Below, piece after piece: positions 1 through 10,172 of a stretch of DNA of 64,000 bases. Source of the stretch: Fennellomyces sp. T-0311. Lineage: Eukaryota > Mucoromycota > Mucoromycetes > Mucorales > Lichtheimiaceae. The position numbers were made by a program, and so were the translations under genes. Position 1 is the first letter of the stretch. Every line of letters begins with the position of its first letter. The stretch is taken from the NCBI GenBank assembly GCA_025266875.1, contig JALLLT010000083.1, positions 1 through 64,000 on the forward strand, read 5' to 3'. Below the pieces are notes generated by a model. It did not search any database. It was not told the origin of the DNA and saw only the letters and a program-made list of their open reading frames with translations.

Positions 1-130
1 TATGTAAATTTTTTGCATATGCAACCACATTTTCAACTCTGAAACCCCCTATTAGCCAGATTATATAGTTTCGCTCTTTTCTTTTTGTTACTACTGATTC
101 TCTGAAATTCTATTACGAACACTCCTGACT

Positions 131-1819
131 ATGGGGCTTAAACCTAGACCTAGAATATCAAAGCCTAAGGCAAGCCGTAGTCCCAAAAAGGTCAGAACTG
201 CTAAGGAGCAACCCCAGCAACCCCAGCAGACATACCAGGATGAAGAATCCAGTAGCAGCCAACTGCTTTCTGAAGGCTGTAGTCGACCTGATATCGCTAT
301 CCCTCAGGCAAAACGGCCACGAACGGATGACTTGAATGGTACGAGTTGCATTAAAACATTAGGTTTTAATCACCTACATACGAAGCTGCACAGTGCTGAT
401 ATTCGTAACACAGTGGAACGTGAAAATGAAGTTCGCGATACATCTGTGAATGAGAGCAGCTCCGAGACGCGTGGTAACTTTATTGCATTATAATACGTGT
501 ACTTTAACGGTGCTTTACCAAATGCTCATAAAAGCAAATCTAGTTGGTAGTGTGAGGTATGATACCTTACTCGAAGGAGTTAGCGGTAGAAAACCTTCGG
601 CCAAATCATATAAGGAGAAAGTGGAAAACACAAGATTGAATTGGGATAATCTTATCTCTAATGGTCTTACCACGAAGTACATCGAGTGTTACAAGAGTGG
701 TGGACCTAAACTTTCTGCTTGTGCTCCATCTGCAAATAGTGTCTTCTTGTGATGGCAAAAGTCCCAATTGTAAAGCTTCACCAAGGCATGTAAACTGCAT
801 TTATTTAACTGGTACGTACGCATTACTTTATACATTTACATATGGATATTCTAATATCGACGTATATATATATATTGTAACTTTGCATATGTCTAGGAAT
901 TGAAACGGTGGAAGTTACATTCTGTGATTGTACACCGGGCCCATTCACTCTGCTTGAAAATCAACTTTTCCCTGCTTCGCCAATGCAACCTCGAGTGGCA
1001 TTTCATCTATCATTTCTAGATTTGTACTCTGAACTGCGAGTCGAAGGGCATTTGTCATGCCAGGCATTTGCTGCCAGATTTTCAACGGTTAATAAGTTTG
1101 AGGTTTGTGCACTACCCACAAGCACATATTAAATAAGTTACATTTTTATTGAGGCTGTTAGCACTTTCATTGTAATTAGAACCCGGATACTATCCGTAGA
1201 GCTCTTACAAATGCATTTTTTGAATATATTCATGTAAAGGAGGCTGTGAATCTTCAGCTTTTGACGTATGAACAGCAAGAGAATGGCTCCTCCGAAGTTA
1301 TTGATTGCCCAGCATGTCCGGAACAAGAAAATCAGGTATAAGATATTTCACTAAAGTAGAACATATTTGATGCTTCTCTGATAATTTTATTAATTATACG
1401 GCTAACCTAATGAAAATACAAAAAGAATGAACGAAAAATGATCTCTCTTGACGGCAACTTTCAGCTTAGACGCCGAAAACGCAATGGTCAAGAAGACAGT
1501 GCGGTTATTCCTGAAGCCCACACCTTTTTTAAGGCTGATAGGTATCAAGATATCTTTGGTGACAACGTCGAACAAACGGCGAACATTCCGAACGACAGCA
1601 GCTGCTCCAGTGATCTTCGGGCAGCAACATTAACAATCACGTCTCGCTAAATGCCACTCTATTACGAAACCGGTGTTTTCAGTAGTGTTTGCAAGCATGA
1701 TATACCACTGGAATTCACAAGTATGATTCTTTCTGGAGAGTGGTATGAGATACTTTACCTACCGCTGCACTTTGTTAATATTTTCATACATCTCTTTATC
1801 ACGTGAAATATTTTCTTAG
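131..1819 (+). pseudogene. KDZ (Kyakuja-Dileera-Zisupton) transposase gene, 5' part
   Basis: This is the N-terminal half of a KDZ-family DNA transposase, split from its 3' half (from 7906) by a MULE. A basic, Ser/Gln-rich leader (from 131) is followed by a Cys-rich segment near 900-1110 with the ETVEVTFCDC and LFPASPMQPRVAF style motifs usual in CxC/KDZ proteins. The KDZ hallmark LDGNFQLRRR lies at about 1443-1475, and YYETGVFSSVCKHDIPL at about 1660-1710. Reading frame changes between these blocks imply several short introns; I placed only the last one, with donor GTATGAG at 1743 and acceptor TTTTCTTAG ending at 1819. Possible frame damage occurs around 730-760. The family assignment is firm; exact exon borders upstream of 1650 are approximate. 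The start at 131 is the first ATG of the leading open frame. Confidence 0.8.
1811..1819. repeat. Target-site duplication of the MULE, left copy
   Basis: TTTTCTTAG, identical to 7897-7905. It is also the 3' splice acceptor of a KDZ intron. Confidence 0.92.
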
Positions 1820-2500
1820 GAGGTCGTATAATTTGACGGTAAATTTTGACAGTAAATTTTGACAGTAACGCCGGAATTTCGCCGGACATCTGCTGGACAA
1901 GTCCCCGGATTTTTACCATCACAATTGCCATTTGTGGCCATGACGGTAACTTTTTGATGGTAAAAAAGTTGACGGTAAATTTTTGACGGTAAAAAGTTGC
2001 CATAAATGGTTCTGACGGTAAGTGACAAAAGAAGTTTGATGGTAAATGTCCATTGTGAGCTATTTATTCACCATAATGCTTGTTTGATACTATTGCTGTA
2101 ATGGTTGGGAGCTCCCGCTTTACCTGCTGTAGACAATATATGGGTACTTGCACTCCGAATTCTGTTGTACTGGCTGCCTACTTCGTTAGGAATAATCACT
2201 TTAAGTTATATATGTAGTTGGTATGATATTGCTGCTTCTGTGTGAATGAAAGAATGAAATCTCTGTCGTATATAAACTATGTACCAGATTTTTTTAAGTC
2301 GAGGTTGAAGCTATTAATGTAGCGCAGCCACGATAGAGTAGCACAGCCAGGTTTCCGCGAGACGACTTCTAGTGGAGTTACACTGGATTCCTTTTTAGAT
2401 ACTTCTTCCGTACCTTGCTACGCAACATCATGTAACTTGCTATACACCGAGTGAATATAGTGCCAAGCCTTGCTTCGCTTGCTTAGCTCTGGGTAGCAAT
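1820..2500 (+). repeat. MULE left terminal inverted repeat (~681 bp)
   Basis: It pairs in reverse complement with 7220-7896 with few mismatches over about 680 bp. The outermost 200 bp are built from repeated TTTACCGTCA/TGACGGTAAA motifs, probably transposase binding sites (inference). Confidence 0.9.
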
Positions 2501-2640
2501 AATTTAATGGTAACCCTGAATTTCGCCCGGCATCTATCAGATAAGTTCTTAGACTTGTACCATCATAATTGCTATTTGTGGGCATGACGGTAAAAAGCTG
2601 CCATAAATGGATATGGCGGTGAACCTTTACCATCACTATA
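2501..2640. repeat. Degenerate internal copy of the MULE outer TIR
   Basis: The TACCATCA / TGACGGTAAA motifs and the order of blocks of 1820-2030 recur here in a shorter diverged form, just inside the left TIR only. It may be a remnant of an older related terminus or a captured end. Confidence 0.6.
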
Positions 2641-3992
2641 TAGTATTTCCAAAATCAACGTCGCTATTCATAAACATTAACGTCGCTAAGGCCCAATTTT
2701 TATGATATAAAATATATAGCGACTTCCATTTTTGCAACGACATTTATTTCTTTGGATAGTGACATTACTTTTTGGAAGCATTGTAAATAATTCCTCTAAC
2801 CGGCACCTACAGAAAGTAAAGGTTAATGATAGCATATCATCCTGTAATTTAGGATCTGAGAAGACGGCAGTCTATCACAAAATTTATGTAATATAACACT
2901 TTTCTAGCACACATATAGAATCCAAGCTCGTAAGCCTTACCAGATAAACAAATAAGCGGTACCTGAATATTATGTGCAATCTCTCAGTACAGCTATTTAG
3001 TAGTTAATGATAAGTTGTATCCTAAAAGCTATGAATAGAGAGGGTTTTACTATTAAATAAAGGTACAGTGGCCACTGGTTATCATACTTCTATTGCCTTT
3101 ATCGATTCTTTCATCACAATTCATCATAGTTGTGATGTCATACTTTTGCTGTTTTACAGTAATATCTTCCCATATATTCGGTTTGAGGTAACTGTGCCAA
3201 TAACATATACATTCAGTTGCCTAAAATATATCCATGTATGACAGCATATATTGAACATTTTAATGCTCATATAATATTTAGAAAGCTTTTTCGTACTCAT
3301 CTATCCACACTGCAAATAATTTCGATGGTTAAAAGTGGTTACAGTGGTGAAATATAAGCTTTTTAACCACTTGTACTACCATTTTTAGTAACTCAAGTGG
3401 TTAAAAAGCTTATGATTAACCACTTTGAAAAATTATTCACCAAAATTCACCAAAAATTATTTGTAGTGCCATTACTTCTCTGTAGCCCTCACTCATATTA
3501 CCGTGCTGAACTGCATAAAGTGCTATTAAATCAGAAATATTATATTTCAAAGATTATACATATTAAAAAAAGGCAAAAAGGATACCTTGAAAAAGTTTTT
3601 AAAAAAGGTGACATGTGTGGTTAGAGATGAAAAGTGACAAAAGTGCATAATTTAGTTTTTTTTTGTTACTTTTACAAAATATGATAGTTTTTATTCATTT
3701 TTTCCATTGTCATATTTTATTTTATTATATCTAACAGTATGTAACTTTTTGCTCTGTAACAACAAAGTTATCCTGCGAAACCATCATCTGTAGCTCTTTT
3801 GCTTGGTGCTTAGTTGTGCTTTGATTGGCCCGGAAGTTCGGAATATCGTTCCGTGATTGGAGATAAACAGTTAATCTAAAGCACATTGTACTATATCCAT
3901 CTAGCTTTTATTAAGCAAATGTAAGTATACATGCAGAAACTATAAATTTAAAACCAAATTGTATAAAATGTCAAGGAAAGTGTGTTATATAT
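2641..3992. other. Non-coding interior of the MULE
   Basis: AT-rich, no convincing gene on either strand. It contains the MITE at 3308-3468 and otherwise no structure I can name. It is probably the 3' flank of the minus-strand transposase gene. Confidence 0.6.
3308..3468. mobile_element. CACTG-ended MITE, copy 1
   Basis: A 161-bp palindromic element starting CACTGCAAATAATTT and ending AAATTATTTGTAGTG, flanked by a 3-bp duplication CCA (3305-3307 and 3469-3471). The interior contains inverted arms around AAGCTTTTTAACCACTTG. The second copy is at 23335-23493. CACTG termini plus a 3-bp duplication fit a non-autonomous CACTA/EnSpm-type element. Inserted inside the MULE. Confidence 0.85.
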
Positions 3993-5339
3993 TTATTCTT
4001 CTGATAGTTTACAATAAACGGCAAAGACAGTGTAATGGTTTTTCTTTGGGTGTATGGCTTTCGGATTTTTATCGTCGTCTGCCAGAATTTGCATAGTGGA
4101 ATACTTCATATTGTCAATTAACGCAATGAATGATTTTCCATCTCCCAGAGAGTTAGATATGACTGTCTGGCAATAGAAATGTTTCCCTTTGGGTGCCACA
4201 GCAATGACCTTCGAATGAAGAATATACCTGTTATCAGAAATATTCATTCTGACAGGCATTGGCGTGTTTGTAGCAATGGCTCCATCAATTCTTGGTACCC
4301 AGTCTTGAATGCACAGGAATTGGGGTCAGTCAAAAACCACCGTCTTTCTGATCGCCGGAGAGTTGCAGTGAAGACAGACCTTTGGCTTGGTATTCGTCAC
4401 CAGGTTCAATAAACCATTAGCAAAAGCTTCAGCTAATTCCGAATCTCCAGAGCCATTGTCATCCTCTTCCAATTTCTGGTATTTCTTGAGCGCATATCGC
4501 GTGGCTCCATAAAGGTCCATCTTAATATGTATGTAGGCCATGTACTGAGTATTGTGGTTGTACTCGTGTCCGTTTTCACAGGCCGTATAACGAGTAGTAG
4601 CCAAACATAATGGTAATTTCCAGTGGTCAGAAAGCGCAGTAACAAAGTGCTCGAAGAACTCGGAACAATCGCAGAAGTTCTGGTCATATGGTGTGTTATC
4701 CCATACAAATTGTCAGAGCGCTTGCAATCCTTCTAAGCGGGACTTGTACTTGGAGTCGTAGGCTAAATATGCAGAAACGAGGGCTTCATCGTATGCATTG
4801 GTGTCGTGGCTAGCCAAATGCTTCATTATTTCTAAAGATGAGAGATCATCAGATAACTATCAATGGTGGAGTAGTTTAAGGCTTACCAGAGTTAAAGTAA
4901 TATGGCAATATCGAATGGAGCATCATTTCCATTGGCGCATCAATGTAGCAAGAATTGGTTTATTGCCGGCAAATCTTGATAAGGTATCCCTTGTGGTACA
5001 TGGCCCCATTTTTTTCCCATCACTTTTCTTCTTTTTTCCACCACTCTTTTTTTTACCATCACTCTTTTTTCCTCCACTATTCTTTTTGTCACCAGGGTTG
5101 CTTTCAGCTTCAGTTTCGTCATCGCCATCATTGTCGCTGTCGTCACCCTTCTGTTCGTCATTGTCCAGGAGGTTCTTTTTTTGCTCGCCATTCTCGTCTG
5201 AGTCAAATTCAAGCTCGCTCCCTGCCCGATCCTCATCTCCCTCGTCGATCTGGAAGCCATTCCCTGATTCGTAGCCATCACTGTAGATAGTGCCGCAGCT
5301 ATCGGACGCATATTCAGCTGTCAAGGTAGACAGCATATC
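3993..5339 (-). pseudogene. USP-like ubiquitin peptidase region of the MULE-encoded protein
   Basis: It lies downstream of the MULE DDE domain on the same strand, probably as part of the same polypeptide. First comes an acidic then lysine/glycine-rich linker (about 5336-4990). A Cys-box-like segment NSCYIDAPMEMML follows, with the candidate nucleophile codon at 4948-4950, then a 55-bp intron (4832-4886). The next segment contains DNTPYDQNFCDCSEFF and a CxxC pair (CLHC), and a His-box-like PKGKHFYCQ has the candidate His codon at 4179-4181. The order and spacing resemble the USP/UCH peptidase fold (C19). Breaks: a 1-bp shift just before the Cys box (about 4960), a second shift near 4985, and in-frame TGA after LEGLQAL (about 4716) and after KTVVFD (4326-4328). 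MULE-borne cysteine peptidases are known in plants (ULP type); a USP type here is my inference from motifs alone. Confidence 0.6.
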
Positions 5340-7084
5340 TGGAGCTCTCGTCCATTGTCCTTGTATTTCTTGGTCCTGGTGCGCTTTCGTGGCCGCTGTT
5401 CGTTGTGCACTCCAAAATCTGGATCGGCGCCATGCTGGTACGCGATAAATCTGTGTTCTTCGTGATTTACAAGATGGCAGACTTGTCGCAGGTTGACCAG
5501 AATCTTCTGGTTCTTGTGGATGAGCTTGTATAACCGGTTATGGAAAGATTACACTGCATTTGTATCTTTGACCAAGCTCTGCTGTAGTCGTTCGTTCATC
5601 GTGGATACAGCAGGGAATATGGTGCCCCGAACATTCTTGCGATTGTACCATTTTGCGAAGCTACGGCCTTTCTTGGGATACAGACGCTCGATCTCCTTGA
5701 GAATGACGTGATAACGCTTCTTGCTGTCCGTGAAAAGCAATTCTTTGAGCAAGTCTCGCATTAGCGTCTTCTCCGCTTTCTTGCCAAGGTCAGCTGCGTA
5801 TGTTTTCGTAAACCGTCGTGCATTTTGGCGATAGTGAACGTTGCAACATTTGATGTACTTGAGCCCATCATCGCGCCCCATCTCCGTTCGATATGCTTCG
5901 AGGAATCCGGAAACTTGACTCTGAGAAAAGTCCATAAGTACCCCAAGGAAGGCATTTGGATCATTGAAGTCGATAGCATACTGTCGAAAGAGCTCCTGAA
6001 AGTAGTACTCAAAGTGTCTGGCAGTCTGACCGTTGATCACCGCAGCAAAAGCCACAACATGACTGCAGTGAAACGCGGACATGATCACTGATGTACACAA
6101 GTACCAGCCTTCTTCCCCGAACACACTGAATGTGGTATCAGTAACCAAAGGGAATGCTGACAGGTTGAGATATGGGCCAAGAGTAGGCGGCCAAATGGTG
6201 ATAATGGCAATATCATCATAGAAACTGAAGCACCTAATGTAGTTTGGATAGTCCTCTATATATCAACCCAAGGTAAGTATTTCAGCGAAAAAGAATCAGC
6301 TTTGAATACTTACTTCGCAATCTCAAAATATCTTCGACACTTCCTTCATGCTTGGGTGGCTTTGTAATTTTTTTGGGGACTTGATCACCATCTTCCTCCC
6401 GATCATCTTCGTCTTTCTCTTTCGCCTCTGTTTCAGCAGCCACCTGAGCTTTTTGGCGTATATACTTGAGCTTTCCTTTGTTGTAAAGGCTGATGTCCAA
6501 TGCCTGGATATCAGGGAGATTGACAGTGTGCTTGCTCATACCGGCATATAGCCCGCTTGTTGTAGCTCCTGCACTCATGTTAATGGCTCGTGTGACCTTC
6601 TCAGCTGTGTCAGCTCTGAGCTTCTTGACAACACATTTCTGGTGGTGGCTGTGTTTGTTTTGGCCTTCTTTCGTGCCTGGCGTCAGAGTACATGTTGATC
6701 CATCGCCAGAGAAAACAAAACGGGCCACGTAAGTACACCTCTTGTATACCTGGGGCTTCTTGCATGAATGGCATACTTTCTCTGCAATATGTTCTTCGGT
6801 TCTCTTAATGGTGGACCCTGGGGCCAGATCAGTACCCTCTCTGGCACACCCTGGAGTTTCGCAAACGATGACACCGACGCATCTCTTGATGGTTCTCTTG
6901 TCCTTGTCAGGCTGCGTAGGATCCATCTTCTTGGTGCTATCAGTTTGAAGGACCCAACCAATATTGGTGTACTTGGTAATCACCGCTCTTGTGCGTTTGT
7001 CGTACTTCGTAGGAATAGTTGTAGTATAGTCGCCTGGGGGAAAGTTTTCAAAAAAGTATCAGGAGTATCAGAAGGATTAGACAT
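5340..7084 (-). pseudogene. MULE transposase: GCM/WRKY-type zinc finger plus DDE domain
   Basis: The gene starts at ATG 7084 (MSNPSDTPD). A +1 shift in a run of six T near 7040 separates this from the zinc-finger frame. Residues encoded at about 6880-6640 contain CETPGCAREG, CHSCKKP and HSHHQ, matching the GCM/WRKY zinc-finger type that precedes fungal MULE transposases. A 58-bp intron (6256-6313) joins to the DDE domain: VTDTTFSVF (first Asp), LMDFSQSQ (second Asp), then KDTNAV followed by a TAA at 5549-5551 and SFHNRLYKL. In relatives the position of this TAA is usually Glu (TNAVESFH), so the stop falls on the probable catalytic Glu. A further frame change near 5345 leads into the peptidase region. 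The copy is not expected to make active transposase. Confidence 0.85.
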
Positions 7085-7219
7085 GATAAAGTGATCAAAT
7101 AAGAGGTGAAAGTGTAACTGAAAAGTGACATTTATTTATGCGATATCAGAGAATATTTATACCTTTTGTTCGATATATCAATTCGTATAAAGTGGAGTAT
7201 ATTCAATCTGAAGCTGCGC
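7085..7219 (-). promoter_or_regulatory. Probable 5' region of the MULE transposase
   Basis: 135 bp between the transposase ATG and the right TIR. No clear TATA or CCAAT box is visible; the promoter may lie in the TIR, as is usual for Mutator-like elements (inference). Confidence 0.3.
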
Positions 7220-7896
7220 ATTGCCAGGAGCTAAGCAAGCGTAGCAAGGCTTGGCACTATATTCACTCGGGTATAGCAAGTTACATGATGTTGCGTAGCA
7301 AGGTACGGAAGAAGTATCTAAAAAGGAATCCAGTGTAACTCCACTAGAAGTCATCTCGCGGAAACCTGGCTGTGCTACTCTATCGTAGCTGCGCTATATT
7401 AATAGCTTCAACCTCGACTTAAAAAAATCTGGTACATAGTTTATATATGACAGAGATTTCATTCTTTCGTTCACACAGAAGCAGCAATATCATACCAACT
7501 ACGTATATAACTTAAAGTGATTATTCCTAACGAAGTAGGCAGCCAGTACAACAGAATTCGGAGTGCAAGTACCCATATATTGTCTACAGCAGGTAAAGCG
7601 GGAGCTCCCAACCATTACAGCAATAGTATCAAACAAGCATTATGGTGAATAAATAGCTCACAATGGACATTTACCATCAAACTTCTTTTGTCACTTACCG
7701 TCAGAACCATTTATGGCAACTTTTTACCGTCAAAAATTTACCGTCAACTTTTTTACCATCAAAAAGTTACCGTCATGGCCACAAATGGCAATTGTGATGG
7801 TAAAAATCTGGGGACTTGTCTGGCAGATGTCTGGAGAAATTCCGGCGTTACTGTCAAAATTTACTGTCAAAATTTACCGTCAAATTATACGACCCC
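7220..7896 (-). repeat. MULE right terminal inverted repeat (~677 bp)
   Basis: Reverse complement of the left TIR, beginning inside at about 7220 (ATTGCC) and ending at 7896 (CGACCCC). The near identity of the two arms indicates a fairly recent insertion compared with the decay of the gene inside. Confidence 0.9.
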
Positions 7897-7905
7897 TTTT
7901 CTTAG
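7897..7905. repeat. Target-site duplication of the MULE, right copy
   Basis: TTTTCTTAG, directly followed by the KDZ exon that begins at 7906, so a usable splice acceptor survives on this side. Confidence 0.92.
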
Positions 7906-9713
7906 GTATAAGTATCCTTTAGCTGTCATCAAAGTATTGACAGAAAAATATGGTTCCAATATCAATATCATGTATGATATTGAATGCCGATTCAAGAGGG
8001 CATTATATGTATATACCATTGCATCAAGCTTTTTTAGTATATACAAACTAATATTAGCACATAGAATAACTTCCCAGAATTGGAACGCGCTGGGTGTCAG
8101 ATAGCTGTTGGAGTATTTCACTCGTACGCACACTCCATGAGCTGTCAAGTCAAAAATAATCCACGTTATCTGGAATCGTTTGGCTTAGTAGACCGAGAAG
8201 GACTTGAACGTCTTTGGTCATATTTGAAAGGATTCGTGTCGATCACTAGACAAATGAGCTCAGAACGACGTATCCTTACATTATCGCATGCACTAGCCCA
8301 TTTCAAAGCGAAACGCATTGCCAGTATGTGTAAGTCCATCATGTTGCTATTTTAGGAACGAAGTGCTATTGTATCAATTTCGCTAACAATATGTAGCTGC
8401 TACACTTAAAAAATGAGCTAACAGGGCTTCATCATTGGAATCACAGCTCAAGACGTTTCTTGAGAACTATCCAGGTGTTACCGATGCTGACCTAAGTCAA
8501 GCATGGTCAAACTTTGTTGCTACTGTTTCACCATTAGGCACTGAAGCGGATAACAGCGTAAGCAATGAAGCGCTGGAGATTCAGTATGTATTGGATTTGC
8601 ACAATCTTTATACAGCTTCTGGGTACGTTTTTCATATAAATCTTACGAATTATATAAGTGTTCACGAGTAAATATAATTCTATTTTAAGCAATCAATCGT
8701 TCGATGATTTTGCGACTAGAAAGACCTCATTTCGTAAAAAGCTAAAGGATTTGGGGAGTCTTGAGCGTATACTACGAAGTCGAGGGCTTATAACTACGCG
8801 CTGGAAGAAGGATGATGAAGTGTACAAGTCAACATATATCAAGGGCCAAAAGCGTGAGCTAGATAGTATAAAGTCTGAATTGAGATCCCTCATAGTAGGT
8901 AGAACGATGCTGGAGGATTTATTGCATCGTCAAGGAAAGCAAGGTATGCATTCAACATAGTACGTAGCTTAAAAGGAGACGTATATTGATATTAGACACA
9001 TTATAGGCCATAAAGTCACCATGAGATTCAAAAACGCCGTAAAAAGTGTAAAGGAAAAAGCCAACCCCCTCCTAAAGCGCTACAATGACATCGACAAAAA
9101 ACTGAACGGTGTTAGGGTTGATCGCAAGTACGATGAAATAATCGAGCTAAAAAACGACTTCTGAAATCTCGAGTCAGTTGAAGTAGACTTCCCTGCTCTT
9201 CGTGCATATGTGAATAGGCTCCGTGCAGAGGAGGAGTTAATTATTCTACAGGTATAATTGCGATACATATATGACACATTAACTCCATCGTCACTCACCG
9301 TTTATACATATACAATGTACGGTTATAAGAATGAAGAACGTCGGGTTAAGAATTATAGCAACCGCAAGTGTAAATCTTTAGAAGATGCTATAATGAAAGT
9401 CAACCGCAGCGAAGGCGAGAAAGTACTTCTGTATTACCGCTTATTAGACGCAGAAATACTGTATCAAAAGGCGTGCGGCACTCAATGGGCACGACAAAAC
9501 ACCTTCGTTGTACCCGGACAGCCGCGCCAAACGGTGACCACCTTTGGAGACAGCGAGTGCCTTGAAGACGACACGTTAGACGAGAGGCAGGATGCAGAAG
9601 GGGAGAAAGAAGATGGAAGTGATGCAGATGTTGAGATATCCTATGATGATATCGAAAATGGAGAGCCCGTGGCCGATGAGGAGGTTGAGCAAACTGCTGA
9701 ATATGCCTTTTAA
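7906..9713 (+). pseudogene. KDZ transposase gene, 3' part
   Basis: It continues the KDZ gene beyond the MULE. The exon at 7906 reads YKYPLAVIKV ... NIMYDIECRFKRALY, then intron 8009-8064, then NNFPELERAGCQIAVGVFHS and AHSMSCQVKNNPRYLESFGL (a KDZ signature) to 8329. Intron 8330-8424 and intron 8623-8689 follow, and a further intron runs from about 8943 to 9006. The C-terminal part is a long charged, probably coiled-coil region ending in an acidic tail (ECLEDDTLDERQDAEGEKED). An in-frame TGA at about 9162 (KNDF-stop-NLES) breaks the otherwise open coiled-coil exon. The last exon (about 9310-9713) is joined by an intron starting at about 9253. The product would cut and paste its own element; the terminal repeats of this KDZ element were not located. 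Confidence 0.85.
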
Positions 9714-10172
9714 TATGGTTCTTTTATTATAGTCTTTATGATTAGAACCTATGATCCCTATGTATACCTACAGTACTATGCTCAATTACTATGTTAAAAG
9801 AAATATTATGTGTTTAAAACTTGTGGAGTGTGAACAGTATCAATATGACACCATTGAAGGTGATTTAATAGTGATAGCACCGTCGTTCAACATCCACCCA
9901 AGGGTAAGATACCTCGACAGCAGCACCATAGTCTAAACAGAAAACATTAGTCGCGGTCATATATGGGTCATTGAATCTGACATTGTCGTTCGTCATCTGT
10001 GTTATTGAAGATGAGATGGGTGAAGACATTGTATGGCATAAGTCTTCTAGTACGCTTAGGCTTTTTGAGGGTGGCGGTTATGGAGGAACGAGACATATTT
10101 TGGCTATACTGTAGGAAGTGGAGTGCTGGCGATTTAAACGTGGCTATTTCAGCAAGTTAAGAGGGTGAATTT
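9714..10172. other. Spacer between KDZ and CACTA-like genes
   Basis: No recognisable gene. It may hold decayed 5' exons of the transposase that follows, because that gene lacks its N-terminal half, but I could not align any segment to the family. Confidence 0.4.

Larger units (their letters stand above)
1820..7896. mobile_element. Mutator-like element (MULE), complete with TIRs and 9-bp TSD
   Basis: A 6.08-kb DNA transposon bounded by long terminal inverted repeats (1820-2500 and 7220-7896) and flanked by a 9-bp direct duplication TTTTCTTAG at 1811-1819 and 7897-7905 (a following G is also shared, so 10 bp is possible). A 9-10 bp duplication and a DDE of the MULE type together identify the superfamily. 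The outer ends read G(A/G)GGTCGTATAATTTGAC. It carries one minus-strand transposase gene (7084 down to 3993) and, in the interior, a 161-bp CACTG MITE. It is inserted in the intron of a KDZ transposase gene. Confidence 0.93.

Noticed and set aside
1816..2636. Minus-strand open frames rich in short repeats, and the matching frames at 7688-8104
   Set aside because: They read through the MULE inverted repeats; the shared peptide is a by-product of the repeated TTTACCGTCA motifs. Only the part after 7906 is real KDZ coding sequence.
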